From Okeania sp. KiyG1 (GTDB lineage: Bacteria; Cyanobacteriota; Cyanobacteriia; Cyanobacteriales; Microcoleaceae): 64,000 nt of DNA. The position numbers and the translations under genes were made by a program. Below are positions 37,310 through 46,562 of the stretch, piece after piece. The stretch spans positions 62,001 through 126,000 of the forward strand of contig NZ_BLZO01000025.1 of the NCBI RefSeq assembly GCF_014132355.1, read 5' to 3'. The notes beneath the pieces are model-generated. The model did not search any database. It worked only from the letters and a program-made list of their open reading frames with translations, and was not told where the DNA came from. Numbering within the stretch: the stretch's first letter is position 1; each line of letters begins with the position of its first letter.

Positions 37310-38384
37310 AAGGAACAGATAACAAATAACAAAGAACAGGGAAGGGAGCAGTTAGAAAAACATTTTCTAGTCTAATATTCCTCATTTGCATAAGGTAAGC
37401 ATTTCCTGCGGAATGCTGCACAAACAGCATTCAGCTATTGCTTTTCGTGTAGCTTTAAAGCTGTATTAATTGAGCTAGAATTAATCTTACTACAAAATTC
37501 GTTAAAGTCTATATTCATTTAAACTAGGTCCTTAAAAGCAGGGTATTATTGCTGAGAGCTTACTGCTTACTGCTTACTGCATAAGTCCTAACCAATTCTT
37601 TCTTAGTTATATAAATAATTTTTATGCATAATTATATAGAGATAAATAACTCAAAAAATTCGATATAAATTCAGACAAAGATTATTTTTAGGTAAAGGAA
37701 AGGTTAAGAATATGAGGAAAACTATCAATAAACTTATAAATTTTATCTGTTAGCTTAGTATAAATACTTAACTTGAAGTAAAATGGAAAAATACATAGTT
37801 TATAATTTTTGTAAAATATGTTTATATTTGTAAACCGGAATATTCAAGAATGTTGGCAATTAGCTCTTCAAAAAACAGGCAACGGCATATTTGATTAGAA
37901 CCTCAAGACAAACGAAATATTTTATTCCACAAACTTACAGCACTTTTTAGGATAGTAAGGTACGCTTTTAAGGCTAATCTTTTTTTCCCTACTCCCTACT
38001 CCCTACTCCCTACTTCCTACTCCCTACTCCCTACTCCTTAAAGTCCTAAAATTTTGTACCTCATCAACTCCAAAACTGCTGTAAAAGCAATTTTGGGATA
38101 TGCTGATTCAGAAATTGTCCACTTAATTTCAAGGTGATATAGGCCACCAATCTTAAACAAGTTTGGGAGTAAATTCAGGTGTTTAATCATCAGTTAATAA
38201 TTACTGATTTGGTAATGCTTTGAGTGAATTAATACAAAGAATTTGAGCATCAGAAAACCATCAATATTTACCAGTTATTACTTCATCTGGAACTATATTT
38301 AAAGTCGTTCAATATCTTAAACGAAAAAGATTTAAGAACAAGTTACTCAAATTTTACAATAGTCATTAATTATTTTTATTATCT

Positions 38385-39773
38385 ATGTTTCCTTACTTAA
38401 ATAACCATCTTGATTTAGGTTCCACAGTAAAAGATTTACAACTTCATAGTATCCGGGTTGAAATTGATACATCAGGAATTAGATTAGCTAAAGTTTTTGA
38501 AGAAAATCCCCTACTTCCAGGTATTATTTTAACAAAATCGGGTAAATTCATTGGTATGGTTTCTCAACAGCAATTTCTCAAAACGTTGAGTCGCCAATAT
38601 GGAAGAGAAATTTTTTTAAATCGTTCTGTTAAGGTATTATACGACTTTATTAAGTCTGAATTATTAATCTTCCCAGGAGATACACCTATTGTAGATGCTG
38701 CTGATAAAGCAGTAAAGAGACCTCAAGAATTTATTTATGAACCAGTTGTTGTAGAAAATTCTCCAGAAGATTATCAAGTTTTAGAAACTCAAAAATTACT
38801 TATTGCTCAATCTTATATTCATCAACTTGCCAAAGATTTATTGCAGAAACAAACTCAAGCACAACTAATTCAAACAGAGAAACTTGTAATGTTAGGGCAA
38901 ATGGTGGCAGGTTTAGCCCATGAACTGAGAAATCCAATTAATTGTGTGGCAGGTAATTCTAAGTTTATGTCTGGTTATTATCAAGACTTTCTGAAATTGA
39001 TTAATACTTATGAGAAAAATATTCCTGAACCTATAAAAGAAGTTGAAGATTTCAAAGAAGAGATTGATTTTGAATTTGTCAAACAAGATTACTTGGAGAT
39101 GATGAATAGTATAGAAATTTCGGCTGACCGAATGATGCAACTTGTTAGTAGTCTCCGCAATTTTTCTCACATGGAAGGTACCAAACACCAAGAAACAAAT
39201 ATTCATGAATGTTTGGATGGTACTCTATTAATTTTAAAGAATCGTTGGAAGATTAGTAGAGTTGAAATTATTAAAAATTATGGAGATTTACCTTTGGTTT
39301 TGTGTCATTCTGGTCAAGTTAGTCAAGTGTTTATGAATTTGATTACGAATGCTCTTGATGCTCTAGAAGAAAATCAAGAAAAAGAAACTGATAGTAGACC
39401 GGGTAAAATATGGATTCATACTGAAGTTAAAAATTTATCTGAAAATACAGATCAAAATGTAGATAAATCTGCTAATGAGGTAGAATTAAATTCTAATTAT
39501 GAGATGAAAAGTAGTGTAATTGCTACTGAAAATACTAAAGCAATTTATGGTTGGCTCTCAATTCGTATCATTGATAATGGTCCTGGTATTCCTTATGAAA
39601 TTCAAAAGCAAATTTTTGATAAATTTTTTACTACAAAAGCTGTAGGTAAAGGTACTGGCTTAGGATTAACAATTAGTTATCAAATTGTTGTTGACAACCA
39701 TCAGGGAAAGTTACATATTAACTCAACTCCAGGAGTAGGAACTGAATTTGAAATATTGTTGCCTATCAAGTAA
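38385..39773 (+). CDS. Sensor histidine kinase with CBS-like N-terminal region
   Basis: The 462-residue kinase has no transmembrane segment and is probably cytoplasmic. Residues ~20-130 resemble a pair of CBS motifs (LPGIILTKSGKFIGMVSQQQFLKTLSR). A linker helix leads to the H box AHELRNPIN, with the phospho-acceptor His179. Then come the N box NLITNALDAL, G1 DNGPGIP, F box FDKFFTTK and G2 GKGTGLGLTIS of the HATPase domain. The dimerisation region is longer than usual, with an acidic insertion (ENQEKETDSRPG...) before G1. No response regulator is adjacent, so it is an orphan. Confidence 0.88.
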   Translation: MFPYLNNHLDLGSTVKDLQLHSIRVEIDTSGIRLAKVFEENPLLPGIILTKSGKFIGMVSQQQFLKTLSRQYGREIFLNRSVKVLYDFIKSELLIFPGDTPIVDAADKAVKRPQEFIYEPVVVENSPEDYQVLETQKLLIAQSYIHQLAKDLLQKQTQAQLIQTEKLVMLGQMVAGLAHELRNPINCVAGNSKFMSGYYQDFLKLINTYEKNIPEPIKEVEDFKEEIDFEFVKQDYLEMMNSIEISADRMMQLVSSLRNFSHMEGTKHQETNIHECLDGTLLILKNRWKISRVEIIKNYGDLPLVLCHSGQVSQVFMNLITNALDALEENQEKETDSRPGKIWIHTEVKNLSENTDQNVDKSANEVELNSNYEMKSSVIATENTKAIYGWLSIRIIDNGPGIPYEIQKQIFDKFFTTKAVGKGTGLGLTISYQIVVDNHQGKLHINSTPGVGTEFEILLPIK

Positions 39774-40040
39774 AACTTATGAGGTTAATTAGTTGTTTTT
39801 GATTGAGTAAAAATTTTGGACGTATGTTAGTAGCGATCGCTCAAAATTATCTTTCATATCTAGCATTTAAGATAATTTAGACCAATGGATCAAAATAATA
39901 CTATACTTATTAAACACTTCAATTATTAAGTAGTATTTTTAGCAGTTATTTGTATGAAGTAAAGATATCTTATTCGTTACCTAAATAACATCGGAGCATG
40001 AAAGCAATCGTCTTTTAAGCGATGGATGAAAGGCTACTCG

Positions 40041-40067
40041 TCGGATTTTAATCCGATGTATTTTTTT
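40041..40067 (+). terminator. Possible terminator before the IS pseudo-element
   Basis: TCGGATT-TTAATCCGA forms a short hairpin, followed by GTATTTTTTT. It lies ~270 bp past the kinase stop, so its link to that gene is uncertain. Confidence 0.35.
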
Positions 40068-40198
40068 GAGTGAAAAGCCACGTTGAAGGTCCCCGTGTTT
40101 TAATCGGGGGATGAAAACAACCGAGTCGTTTAGACTAGACAACTAAAGTAGTCCTGTGCTATTATTTATCACAATAAATTTTCCAGCCCTCGTTTCAA

Positions 40199-41850
40199 AT
40201 GTACTCTTGTCAGCAAGTTTTAGTAAATAAAAATTCTGAATTAATTGCTATCTTAACATTCTTATGCGAAGAGTCTCACAAGCTAACTAACATGAGAATA
40301 TATTATGGTCGGCAATTATATTTTAAGTCTCACAAAACTCTGGGCAAGTTTGACGCAGGAATTAGTCTATAAACACAACTATCATTACAAAGTTTTATAT
40401 TCGCTCTTCAGCACAACAAATATTGAGAACTGTAGCTGAATCCCATAGGCTCTTATTATAGTCTAATTAAAGCCTACAGAGAAGGAAAAATCTCAGACAG
40501 ACCAAGGATTCCTAACTACAGAAAAAAAGGAGGAATGGCTACAGTTAGTTACCCAACTCATGCATTAAAACTTAAAGATAATTAAATTAGAGTACCACGC
40601 TTAGAATACCTGTAAACGCTGGTTTGGAGTAGATAGCTTTTTAATTTCAGTGCCTAGTATAAGAGCATTTTCTGCTATTAAAGAACTGAGAATATTACCA
40701 AGGAACAGATGTTTTTATTGGTTATGGTGTCTATGAAAAAGAAGTGTTCAATAATTGATAATTGATAATGGATAATTGATAATTACCTCTCCCTAAAAGG
40801 AAGAGGATTGAATCAAAGGAAAATTTTTCTTGTTTCTCCTTAAAAGGAGAGGCTTTAAACCTTAATTATTCGGTAATTAAACCTCAATTAAATCAAGAAA
40901 ATTTCTTAGGAATAGACCAAGGTTTAAATAATTGGTTGACCTGTGTATCGAATGTAGGAACAAGCGCGGGTTGTAGATGGGAAACACCCACCCCTTTAGT
41001 TCCCCCAGGGCTAATTCATTGTCGCGCCTAGAATATTTACAACTGTATATTTTTGGTTAACTCACCTAGCAAGATGCACAAAATCTCAAAATTTCAAAGG
41101 ATACAATTTTTCGATCGCGTGACGATGAATGGACCTTACTCCCCATCCCCCACTCCCCTACTTCTTTTTTCTCTCGTGACAATAAATAGACCCTGCTCCC
41201 GGGAGGATAGGGGTGGGTTGGTACAACAAACAAGTATCAACTCTTAAAGAAAATCAACCGACTGGATTTTGGTCAAATAAACTAGCTGCCATTACAGAAA
41301 AGCGTAACCGCCAAATCCGTGACGGTATTAATAAAGCAGCCAGAATAGTAATTAATCATTGTTTAAAAATCTTATGGGTACAATAGTTTTTGGTTGGAAT
41401 AAAGGATATCCACCCTTTAATTCCCCCCTTACTAAGAGGGGATAGGGGGATAGGAAAAAAAAGTAATTCAGAATTTGTACCAATTGCCACAGCTAGACTC
41501 AAAGAAAGAATAGCTCAGTTGTGTGATGAATATGGAATAATATTTATAGAAACCGAAGAAAGTTATACTTGTAGGGGCGAATGGCATTCGCCCCTTCGTT
41601 TTTAGATGGTGACGATCTGCCTATTTATGGTGAAAAACCCAATGATTGGAAACCTAAGTCTTTCAGACAAGCTTCTCTAACAGGAAAAAGAATAAAGCGT
41701 GGTTTGTATAGAAGTAGTAATAATTGGTGTATTAATGCAGACTGTAAGGTCGCTGCAAATATCATCACAAAAGTAAACAGAAAGCTAAGTTTAGACTTAA
41801 GCCAACTGTGTAGGGGCACATTGACTTGTCCCCAGAGAGTTTATCTTTAG
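40199..41850 (+). pseudogene. tnpB pseudogene with several nested repeat insertions
   Basis: Its start MYSCQQ and later blocks (NNWLTC, AARIVINHCLK, RLKERIAQLCDEYGI, ETEESYT, FLDGDDLPIYGEKP, INADCKVAANIITK) are collinear with the intact TnpB at 31290. The frame is broken many times. Insertions include a family-4 repeat (40746-40884), a ~250-bp block rich in CCCCACTCCCC (about 40975-41222), a short GGGGATAGGGGG tract (41405-41460) and the small palindrome GTAGGGGCGAATGGC...CGCCCC at 41572-41598, which interrupts the ESYTS motif. The catalytic NADANG has become NADCKV. Confidence 0.85.
41572..41598. repeat. Small mobile palindrome inside tnpB
   Basis: GTAGGGGCGAATGGC joined to ATTCGCCCCTTC is a near-perfect 27-bp palindrome. 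It splits the codons between ESYT and SFLDGDD, which are contiguous in the intact homologue, so it was inserted. Variants occur at 43323-43374, 8775, 12935 and 47005. Confidence 0.75.
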
Positions 41851-41940
41851 TCAGCTAAGAATAGACGGAGCAACACCGATTTATCCTGTTGCGCAGTATC
41901 TACTTAGAATCCCCGTGACTTGAGTCCGGGGAGTAGTCAA

Positions 41941-42082
41941 GATTTCTATAACCCTCAAACTCTAATTTTTCAGCTATATCCTGATAATTAAGCCCACCCT
42001 GATGAAGTTCTAAAGCTCTTTGTTTGTGAAGTTTCTTAGGGCTATGTTTTGAAGATAGAGGTTGATTTACCTGATTGGACAC
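41941..42082 (-). pseudogene. Small HTH protein truncated by an IS right end
   Basis: The protein begins MSNQVNQPLSSKHSPKK and contains LHKQRALELHQGGLNYQDIAEKLEFEGY, a helix-turn-helix-like sequence. The IS right end (TCAA at 41940) cuts it after GYRN; the remaining codons to 41900 come from the IS hairpin. Its ATG lies just upstream of the preceding gene's stop (overlap 42067-42082), so the two formed an operon. Confidence 0.6.
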
Positions 42083-42339
42083 ATAATCTCCGAGGGGGCT
42101 AATAACTTCCCCTCAAAAATCATAGACCTTTTTTGCTCATCTTTAGACTCAAGAGAATCAAGCCATTCCTCAATAATCATTCTACAAATTTCTGTTGTTG
42201 ATATTCCGCTCTGTTTCGCAACTTTCTCTAACTTGGGCATCTTCTTTTTGCTAATCCTCAGACCTATAGATTTTTTGGTCAAGGCTTCAGGGTCTTCTTT
42301 AAATGTCCCATCAGAGTTTCTCGGTCTTCGTTTCTTCAT
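42067..42339 (-). CDS. Small CopG/ribbon-helix-helix-like protein
   Basis: This 90-residue, lysine-rich protein has KKRRPRNSDGTFKEDPEALTKKSIGLRISKKKMPKLEKVAKQSGISTTEICRMIIEEWLDSL (given as a description of residues 2-63 rather than an exact string). The LRI...strand followed by two helices suggests a ribbon-helix-helix DNA-binding fold. It overlaps the truncated HTH gene downstream. The pair resembles plasmid or mobile-element accessory genes; the function is unknown. Confidence 0.6.
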   Translation of the reverse strand: MKKRRPRNSDGTFKEDPEALTKKSIGLRISKKKMPKLEKVAKQSGISTTEICRMIIEEWLDSLESKDEQKRSMIFEGKLLAPSEIMCPIR

Positions 42340-42960
42340 ACCTTTAACCTTTGCTAGCCATTGCTAAATTCTATTTTAGCAGGGGATATGGGGTTTGATA
42401 AATTATATGAAATCCGGTTATACAATTGTCTCACTCTATACTTCCATTCAACATAGGCTTAACGAAGTCAGAAGTCAGAAGTCAGAAGTTAGAAGCTAGA
42501 AGTTAGATAGAGGAGCCGTCAGTAGGGCAACGTACAGAAGTTGTTTTTGTAACGAGGATTTGAGCCCCCTACAAAAACATTTGGCCTGAAAAGGCGGGGT
42601 TTTAGACCCAATTATTTTGATAAAATGTCGGTATATCCCTAGATACAGCAAATTTCAGACTAATAGACATTTCCAATAATAAAAAATCAAATCAATTATC
42701 GCACAGAAACTATCGATTCTTTCCCCCTATTCACTACTCCCTCTTTTCTAGAGATGTCTAATTTGGTACAACTGACGGGGTCAATATTTTGTGCTTGTTC
42801 GCTATCCTAATTCCTATCTTCCCTACTACTCCCTAAAACTATCAACATAATTACCTCATAACGCGCGGAAACTGCTGTAATTCCTACTCTCATCCTTCCT
42901 TTTCTTCCAGCTAATGTATGTCGCCAATCCGACAGCTCTCCTGACTAACTACTGAATTAT
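42340..42960. other. Repeat-rich spacer
   Basis: It contains GAAGTCAGAA repeats (42468-42510), an AAAGGCGGGGTTTTAGACC block (42590-42610), a family-5 element (42664-42761) and CCCTACTACTCCC repeats. Part of a tnpB reading frame runs past the IS right end (42911-42960). No other gene is seen. Confidence 0.5.
42664..42761. repeat. Family-5 miniature element (AGACATTTCC/GAGATGTCTA)
   Basis: It starts TAGACATTTCCAATAATAAA and ends CTCTTTTCTAGAGATGTCTA, an inverted repeat, with the shared TCAAATCAATTATCGCACA block. Compare 18263 and 45931. Confidence 0.6.
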
Positions 42961-43418
42961 TTGACAGTCCCCACTCTAATAGAGATGGGGATTCTTGGCT
43001 CAATGACTCACCATCACCTAGCAGGATATCTCCAACTAAGCCAGAGTGCGTGTCTCCCCAAGCGTAAGTTCCGGTGTGTCCCACCGTACATAGTGCTTTT
43101 TGTAGGATGTTTCTTGCAGCATTTACATCTCTATCTGCTTCATACCCACAGTGAGGACAAACATGGGTTCTTACAGACAGAGACTTTTTCACAACTTCCC
43201 CACAGTTAGAACAATTCTGACTTGTATAGTTAGGTGGTACTGCTACTGTAGACTTGCCATACTTAAAACCAAAATATTCTAGCCAGCCACGGAAAGTTGA
43301 CCAAGCAACATCACTGATTGATTGTAGGGGCGAACGGCCGAAAGCTTGCGCATAACTATCGTTAACGCCCCTACGAGCCTTCGATTTTTTACCATACCTT
43401 TTACATTCAAAAATGTCT
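42961..43418 (-). pseudogene. tnpB C-terminal fragment with right end and omega-RNA hairpin
   Basis: Reading on the minus strand, LNVKGMVKNRRL (near 43395) is followed by a ~52-bp palindrome insertion (43323-43374), then SISDVAWSTFRGWLEYFGFKYG, CSNCG (about residue 200 of the original), CPHCGYEADRDVNAARNIL and the usual TVGHTGT tail. The classic zinc ribbon and third RuvC aspartate (DRDVNAARN) are present, so it is a different TnpB lineage from 31290. The right end GAATCCCCATCT...GTGGGGACTGTCAA finishes with TCAA at 42961. The open frame begins only at an internal Met. Confidence 0.8.
43323..43374. repeat. 52-bp palindromic insertion in tnpB
   Basis: GTAGGGGCG at one side and CGCCCCTAC at the other bound a core with a GCGCATAAC segment. 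Removing it rejoins TnpB blocks KNRRL and QSISDVAW, so it is an insertion of the same mobile palindrome type seen at 41572. Confidence 0.7.
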
Positions 43419-43716
43419 TGAGAAAATCATCTATTTTCTACAGGCGACTGAAGTCGCCCGGAAAGCTTTTCATCCATGGGCTGAAGCGACATGGTTTTCA
43501 AGAAGAGCGAATTCGCCCGATAATAACTAATTATCCGGATTATATATTATTTATCTAGACAAATACTTGACACCCATTGCTAGCCTTGGCTATCATACAA
43601 ATAGTACGTTAGTAAGTTAAATGAGGGTAAAAGTCTCTTCACCAGTCAATTGAGAAACTGAATCTCTTTTTTGATCTATCTGAGTCAAGTCACTCAATTA
43701 TTAAGGAGAAATAAAA

Positions 43717-44052
43717 ATGAATATTCAAGAAATAGTTATTGAGCAAATCTGCAAGGAGTTTAAAATCGATCCCAACAATGATAATCAGCAACTTTCAGTA
43801 GAAAACCTCAAAGATATTATCCGATGTACAACAAACAAAATGCTTATGGCACATTTTCAAATTTTACTAGATAACTATCTCGAAAATAGTGATAAAAATT
43901 ATGCCCTACATCAACTCAGTGTTTTCGCAAATATAGAATCAGAAAATAATGCCAATGAAATAAAAAAATTAAGTGGTTTTCATGATATTGGCAAACAAAT
44001 TGCAAATATTGAAGTTAGATTTCTAGAAACAACTCTTGGCTTAAGAACTTAG
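43717..44052 (+). CDS. Hypothetical 111-residue protein
   Basis: I do not recognise this family. The protein is hydrophilic and mostly helical, with VIEQICKEFKIDPNNDNQQLSVENLKDIIRCTTNKMLMAHF at residues 7-47 and GFHDIGKQIANIEVRFLE near the C-terminus. AAGGAG eight bases before the ATG is a strong ribosome site, which supports a real gene. It lies downstream of and convergent with psbA, with no operon partner. Confidence 0.65.
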   Translation: MNIQEIVIEQICKEFKIDPNNDNQQLSVENLKDIIRCTTNKMLMAHFQILLDNYLENSDKNYALHQLSVFANIESENNANEIKKLSGFHDIGKQIANIEVRFLETTLGLRT

Positions 44053-44250
44053 CTTTAATAATTAAATAATCTCTTTGAGCTTGAGGAAAAAGTAATTAAG
44101 AAAAAAGAAGGAATAAGTGAATGAGAATAATCTTCGACATTGAAAACCGCTGTAAGTCACAATTGTAAGAAACCCTTCTGTCTTCCTTCCACCAAAGTAT
44201 AAATATTCAGGCGGACATGATATTTCCTATTGCTTATTAAGCTTTTAAGC

Positions 44251-44282
44251 AAAAAAAAAAGCCCTCTAAATAGAGGACTTTT
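44251..44282 (-). terminator. psbA intrinsic terminator
   Basis: On the minus strand, AGTCCTCTA-TTT-AGAGGGCT is followed by ten Ts, a textbook intrinsic terminator about 25 bp past the psbA stop. Confidence 0.9.
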
Positions 44283-44303
44283 GATAATTCAATCAACTAA
44301 AAA

Positions 44304-45365
44304 TTAACCATTGATAGAAGGAGCTTCTACAGCAGCTAAATCTAGAGGGAAGTTGTGAGCGTTACGCTCGTGCATTACTTCCATACCTAAGTTAGCGCGG
44401 TTAATAATGTCTGCCCAAGTATTTACTACACGACCACTAGAATCGATGATGGACTGGTTGAAGTTGAAACCATTCAAGTTGAAGGCCATTGTGGACACAC
44501 CTAGAGCGGTGAACCAAATACCTACTACTGGCCATGCTCCTAAGAAGAAGTGTAAGGAACGGCTGTTGTTGAATGATGCATATTGGAAGATTAAACGACC
44601 GAAGTAGCCGTGAGCTGCTACGATGTTGTAAGTTTCTTCTTCTTGACCGAACTTATAACCGTAGTTCTGAGATTCTGTTTCAGTTGTTTCACGTACTAAG
44701 CTAGAAGTTACCAAAGAACCGTGCATTGCACTGAACAATGAACCACCGAATACACCTGCTACACCTAACATGTGGAATGGGTGCATTAATATGTTGTGCT
44801 CTGCTTGGAACACTAACATGAAGTTGAATGTTCCGGAGATTCCTAAAGGCATTCCATCGGAGAAGCTTCCTTGTCCAATAGGATAGATTAAGAATACTGC
44901 TGTTGCTGCTGCTACAGGAGCGGAGTAAGCAACACAGATCCAAGGACGCATACCTAAGCGGTAAGATAGTTCCCACTCACGACCCATGTAGCAAAATACG
45001 CCAATGAGGAAGTGGAAGATTACTAGCTGGTATGGGCCACCGTTGTAGAGCCACTCATCCAAACTTGCTGCTTCCCAGATAGGATAGAAGTGTAGACCGA
45101 TAGCGTTGGAGGAAGGTACTACTGCACCGGAAATGATGTTGTTTCCGAACATTAAGGAACCAGCGACGGGTTCGCGGATACCATCAATGTCTACAGGAGG
45201 AGCTGCTACAAATGCGATGATGTAGCAGATAGTAGCTGTTAACAAGGTAGGGATCATTAATACACCGAACCAACCGATGTATAAACGATTGTCTGTGCTG
45301 GTAATCCAGCTACAGAACTTTTCCCATACGTTAGCGTTTTCACGCTGTTGTAAGGTAGTTGTCAT
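44304..45365 (-). CDS. psbA: Photosystem II reaction-centre protein D1, E130 type
   Basis: D1 binds the primary donor, pheophytin, QB and most of the Mn4Ca cluster in the thylakoid membrane. The 353 residues show TyrZ Y161, D170, E189, H190, H198, H215, S264, H272, H332, E333, H337, D342 and the processing site A344. Residue 130 is Glu (MGRE-WELS), the form associated with high-light D1 variants that strengthens the hydrogen bond to pheophytin. The C-terminal extension after A344 is only nine residues (AVEAPSING), like that of plants and shorter than the usual cyanobacterial 16. A consensus promoter and terminator flank it, so it is monocistronic. Confidence 0.98.
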   Translation of the reverse strand: MTTTLQQRENANVWEKFCSWITSTDNRLYIGWFGVLMIPTLLTATICYIIAFVAAPPVDIDGIREPVAGSLMFGNNIISGAVVPSSNAIGLHFYPIWEAASLDEWLYNGGPYQLVIFHFLIGVFCYMGREWELSYRLGMRPWICVAYSAPVAAATAVFLIYPIGQGSFSDGMPLGISGTFNFMLVFQAEHNILMHPFHMLGVAGVFGGSLFSAMHGSLVTSSLVRETTETESQNYGYKFGQEEETYNIVAAHGYFGRLIFQYASFNNSRSLHFFLGAWPVVGIWFTALGVSTMAFNLNGFNFNQSIIDSSGRVVNTWADIINRANLGMEVMHERNAHNFPLDLAAVEAPSING

Positions 45366-45452
45366 AGTATGTATGATTGCTGTTATGTATGTATGAAATT
45401 TTCGAGGTACGGTGGTGCAGGTATTTTTTTGTTTGCCTGCGCCGTTGTTAAT

Positions 45453-45481
45453 AATATAGCTAGTTTATTTCGTTTTGTAAA
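45453..45481 (-). promoter_or_regulatory. psbA: psbA promoter
   Basis: TTTACA (45481-45476) and TATATT (45458-45453) are separated by 17 bp on the minus strand, matching the conserved psbA promoter. The untranslated leader would be about 80 nt and contains a repeated CATACATA segment just before the start codon. Confidence 0.85.
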
Positions 45482-45643
45482 GATGTTTAATTCATAAGGT
45501 TTTAAATAGAATGTATAAGTTGAGCTTATTTTAACTGGGTCCTGACCCTGGGGAACTGGGACAAGAGGTGCATCGAATTAAGAAATCCGGTTTCTTAGGA
45601 GAAACCAGGTTTCTGGGCTACTCATCAAATTTCTGGAAGCTCA

Positions 45644-45830
45644 TTGACATCCTCTCCCGTTAAATCGAAGATTATAACGGGAGATTCCCAAACCTCACGA
45701 TTTAGGTTTACTGCTTAAGTGGCACTTATCTAGACTGTTGCCAGTCCCCGACAGTACGCCTACACAGTCAATTTAGTCCACGGTCTGCCCGACCGCAGTG
45801 ACACCTCAATGGTATCATATGCCTATTATA
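45644..45830 (-). mobile_element. Miniature IS200/IS605-type remnant with TCAA right end
   Basis: The boundary TTGACATCCTCTCCCG on the plus strand is the reverse of CGGGAGAGGATGTCAA, the canonical right end ending in TCAA. It is followed by the CGAAGATTATAACGGGAG hairpin and a 3'-tnpB-like block (GTACGCCTACACAGTC). No open frame remains. Confidence 0.5.
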
Positions 45831-45871
45831 TCATACTTCTATCTCAATGGAGTGCTTATTTTTGTTTGGTC

Positions 45872-45922
45872 GCGATTCATCTCCCGGTAAATCGAAGATT
45901 ATACCGGGAGTCCTCTCACTCC
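45872..45922 (-). repeat. IS right-end hairpin copy
   Basis: GGTCGCGATTCATCTCCCGG and CGAAGATTATACCGGGAG repeat the 45654 hairpin. It resembles 11818-11886, including the GGTCGC prefix. Confidence 0.4.
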
Positions 45923-45930
45923 ATTTTTGA

Positions 45931-46073
45931 TAGACATCTCCAGAAAAGAGGGAACAGGGAACACCGGAGCTGGGAACAGGGAACCCACCCCTCGCCCCTC
46001 CCCTCCCAGGAGGGGAATAATTGATAATTTATGGGTAAGAATTGATTTTATTTTTGATTTTGGAGATGTCTAA
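45931..46073. repeat. Family-5 miniature element
   Basis: TAGACATCTCCAGAAAAGAG at the left and TTTTGGAGATGTCTAA at the right are inverted repeats. The interior has filled with AGGGAACAGGG tandem repeats and an ACCCCTCGCCCCTCC tract. Confidence 0.65.
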
Positions 46074-46133
46074 TATCTACTCCTCGAATGTGCCAGCCTT
46101 GCTTGATGCAAATGCACCCCATCTGGGGCCGGG

Positions 46134-46562
46134 CTAAAAGCTGGGGCTGGGGTCAACAGTATTGGCAACTTTGAACTCTGTCGCACCCACTTCCTGCAGG
46201 GAGAATGTAATGGGAATAGCCCTGGAAGCAGCCCTACAAAAATCGGGTATCAGACGGATGAATGTGGCAGTCGGAGGCTGGTATTTGTCCAATACGGCTA
46301 TGAAGTCCTCTTTCTTCGTGCAGCCAGTGCTAGTCACTAAGATCGTTACTGTTTTTTCAGTTACTTGTAGTCCATGCAATGTTTCTATAACTGGCTGATA
46401 TTGACTGATATAGTCATCGATCTCGCTTGCTGAAGCAGTGGGAGTTGCGACACAAAAGATTACCGTAAATAGCAGGGTTGCTAGACCGAGTGCCACTCTT
46501 GAGAGTGCTTTCTTCAAGGGAAGATATGCTTGGAATTTGCTTTTAAGTGTTGTATTTAACAT
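46134..46562 (-). CDS. Secreted hypothetical protein
   Basis: The 142-residue protein has a signal peptide: basic KSKFQAYLPLKKALSR, a hydrophobic core VALGLATLLFTVIFCVA and a cleavage site after TASA (~46). The mature ~96 residues contain two cysteines (STGCTKKED and PDFCRAA) that could form a disulfide. The alternating strand/helix pattern (VTILVTSTGCTKKEDFIAVLD) resembles small thioredoxin-like or inhibitor folds, but I cannot assign a family. The upstream region is repeat-rich and there is no operon. Confidence 0.7.
   Translation of the reverse strand: MLNTTLKSKFQAYLPLKKALSRVALGLATLLFTVIFCVATPTASASEIDDYISQYQPVIETLHGLQVTEKTVTILVTSTGCTKKEDFIAVLDKYQPPTATFIRLIPDFCRAASRAIPITFSLQEVGATEFKVANTVDPSPSF

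Larger units (their letters stand above)
36507..38384. other. 1.9-kb non-coding repeat region upstream of the histidine kinase
   Basis: No gene is supported on either strand. Listed separately or noted here are two family-6 elements (36763-36913, 37093-37309), CACCTAACACC repeats (36845-36880), a TTTCCTGCGGAATGCTGC motif (37403-37420), a decayed reverse copy of the 18445 repeat (37436-37560), TTACTGC repeats (37560-37582) and CTCCCTA repeats (37988-38035). Confidence 0.6.
40071..41940 (+). mobile_element. Decayed IS200/IS605-family tnpB element
   Basis: The left end (TGAAAAGCCACGTTGAAGG, then CCCCGTG-TTTTAA-TCGGGG) and right end (CCCCGTGACTTGAGTCCGGGG, then AGTAGTCAA) match miniature copies A and B. 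The element holds the tnpB pseudogene 40199-41850. The left flank is TTGAG rather than TTAC. The right end is inserted in the open frame of the small gene at 41941-42082. Confidence 0.78.
45500..46133. other. Spacer with IS right-end hairpins and a family-5 element
   Basis: It contains an AGAAATCCGG...AAACCAGG repeat (45585-45618), two IS right-end segments (45644-45830, 45872-45922) and a family-5 element (45931-46073). A 71-codon open frame at 45809 is repeat sequence and was rejected. Confidence 0.5.

Noticed and set aside
45809-46024. 71-codon frame upstream of the secreted protein
   Set aside because: Built from an IS hairpin and GGGAACAGGG tandem repeats.
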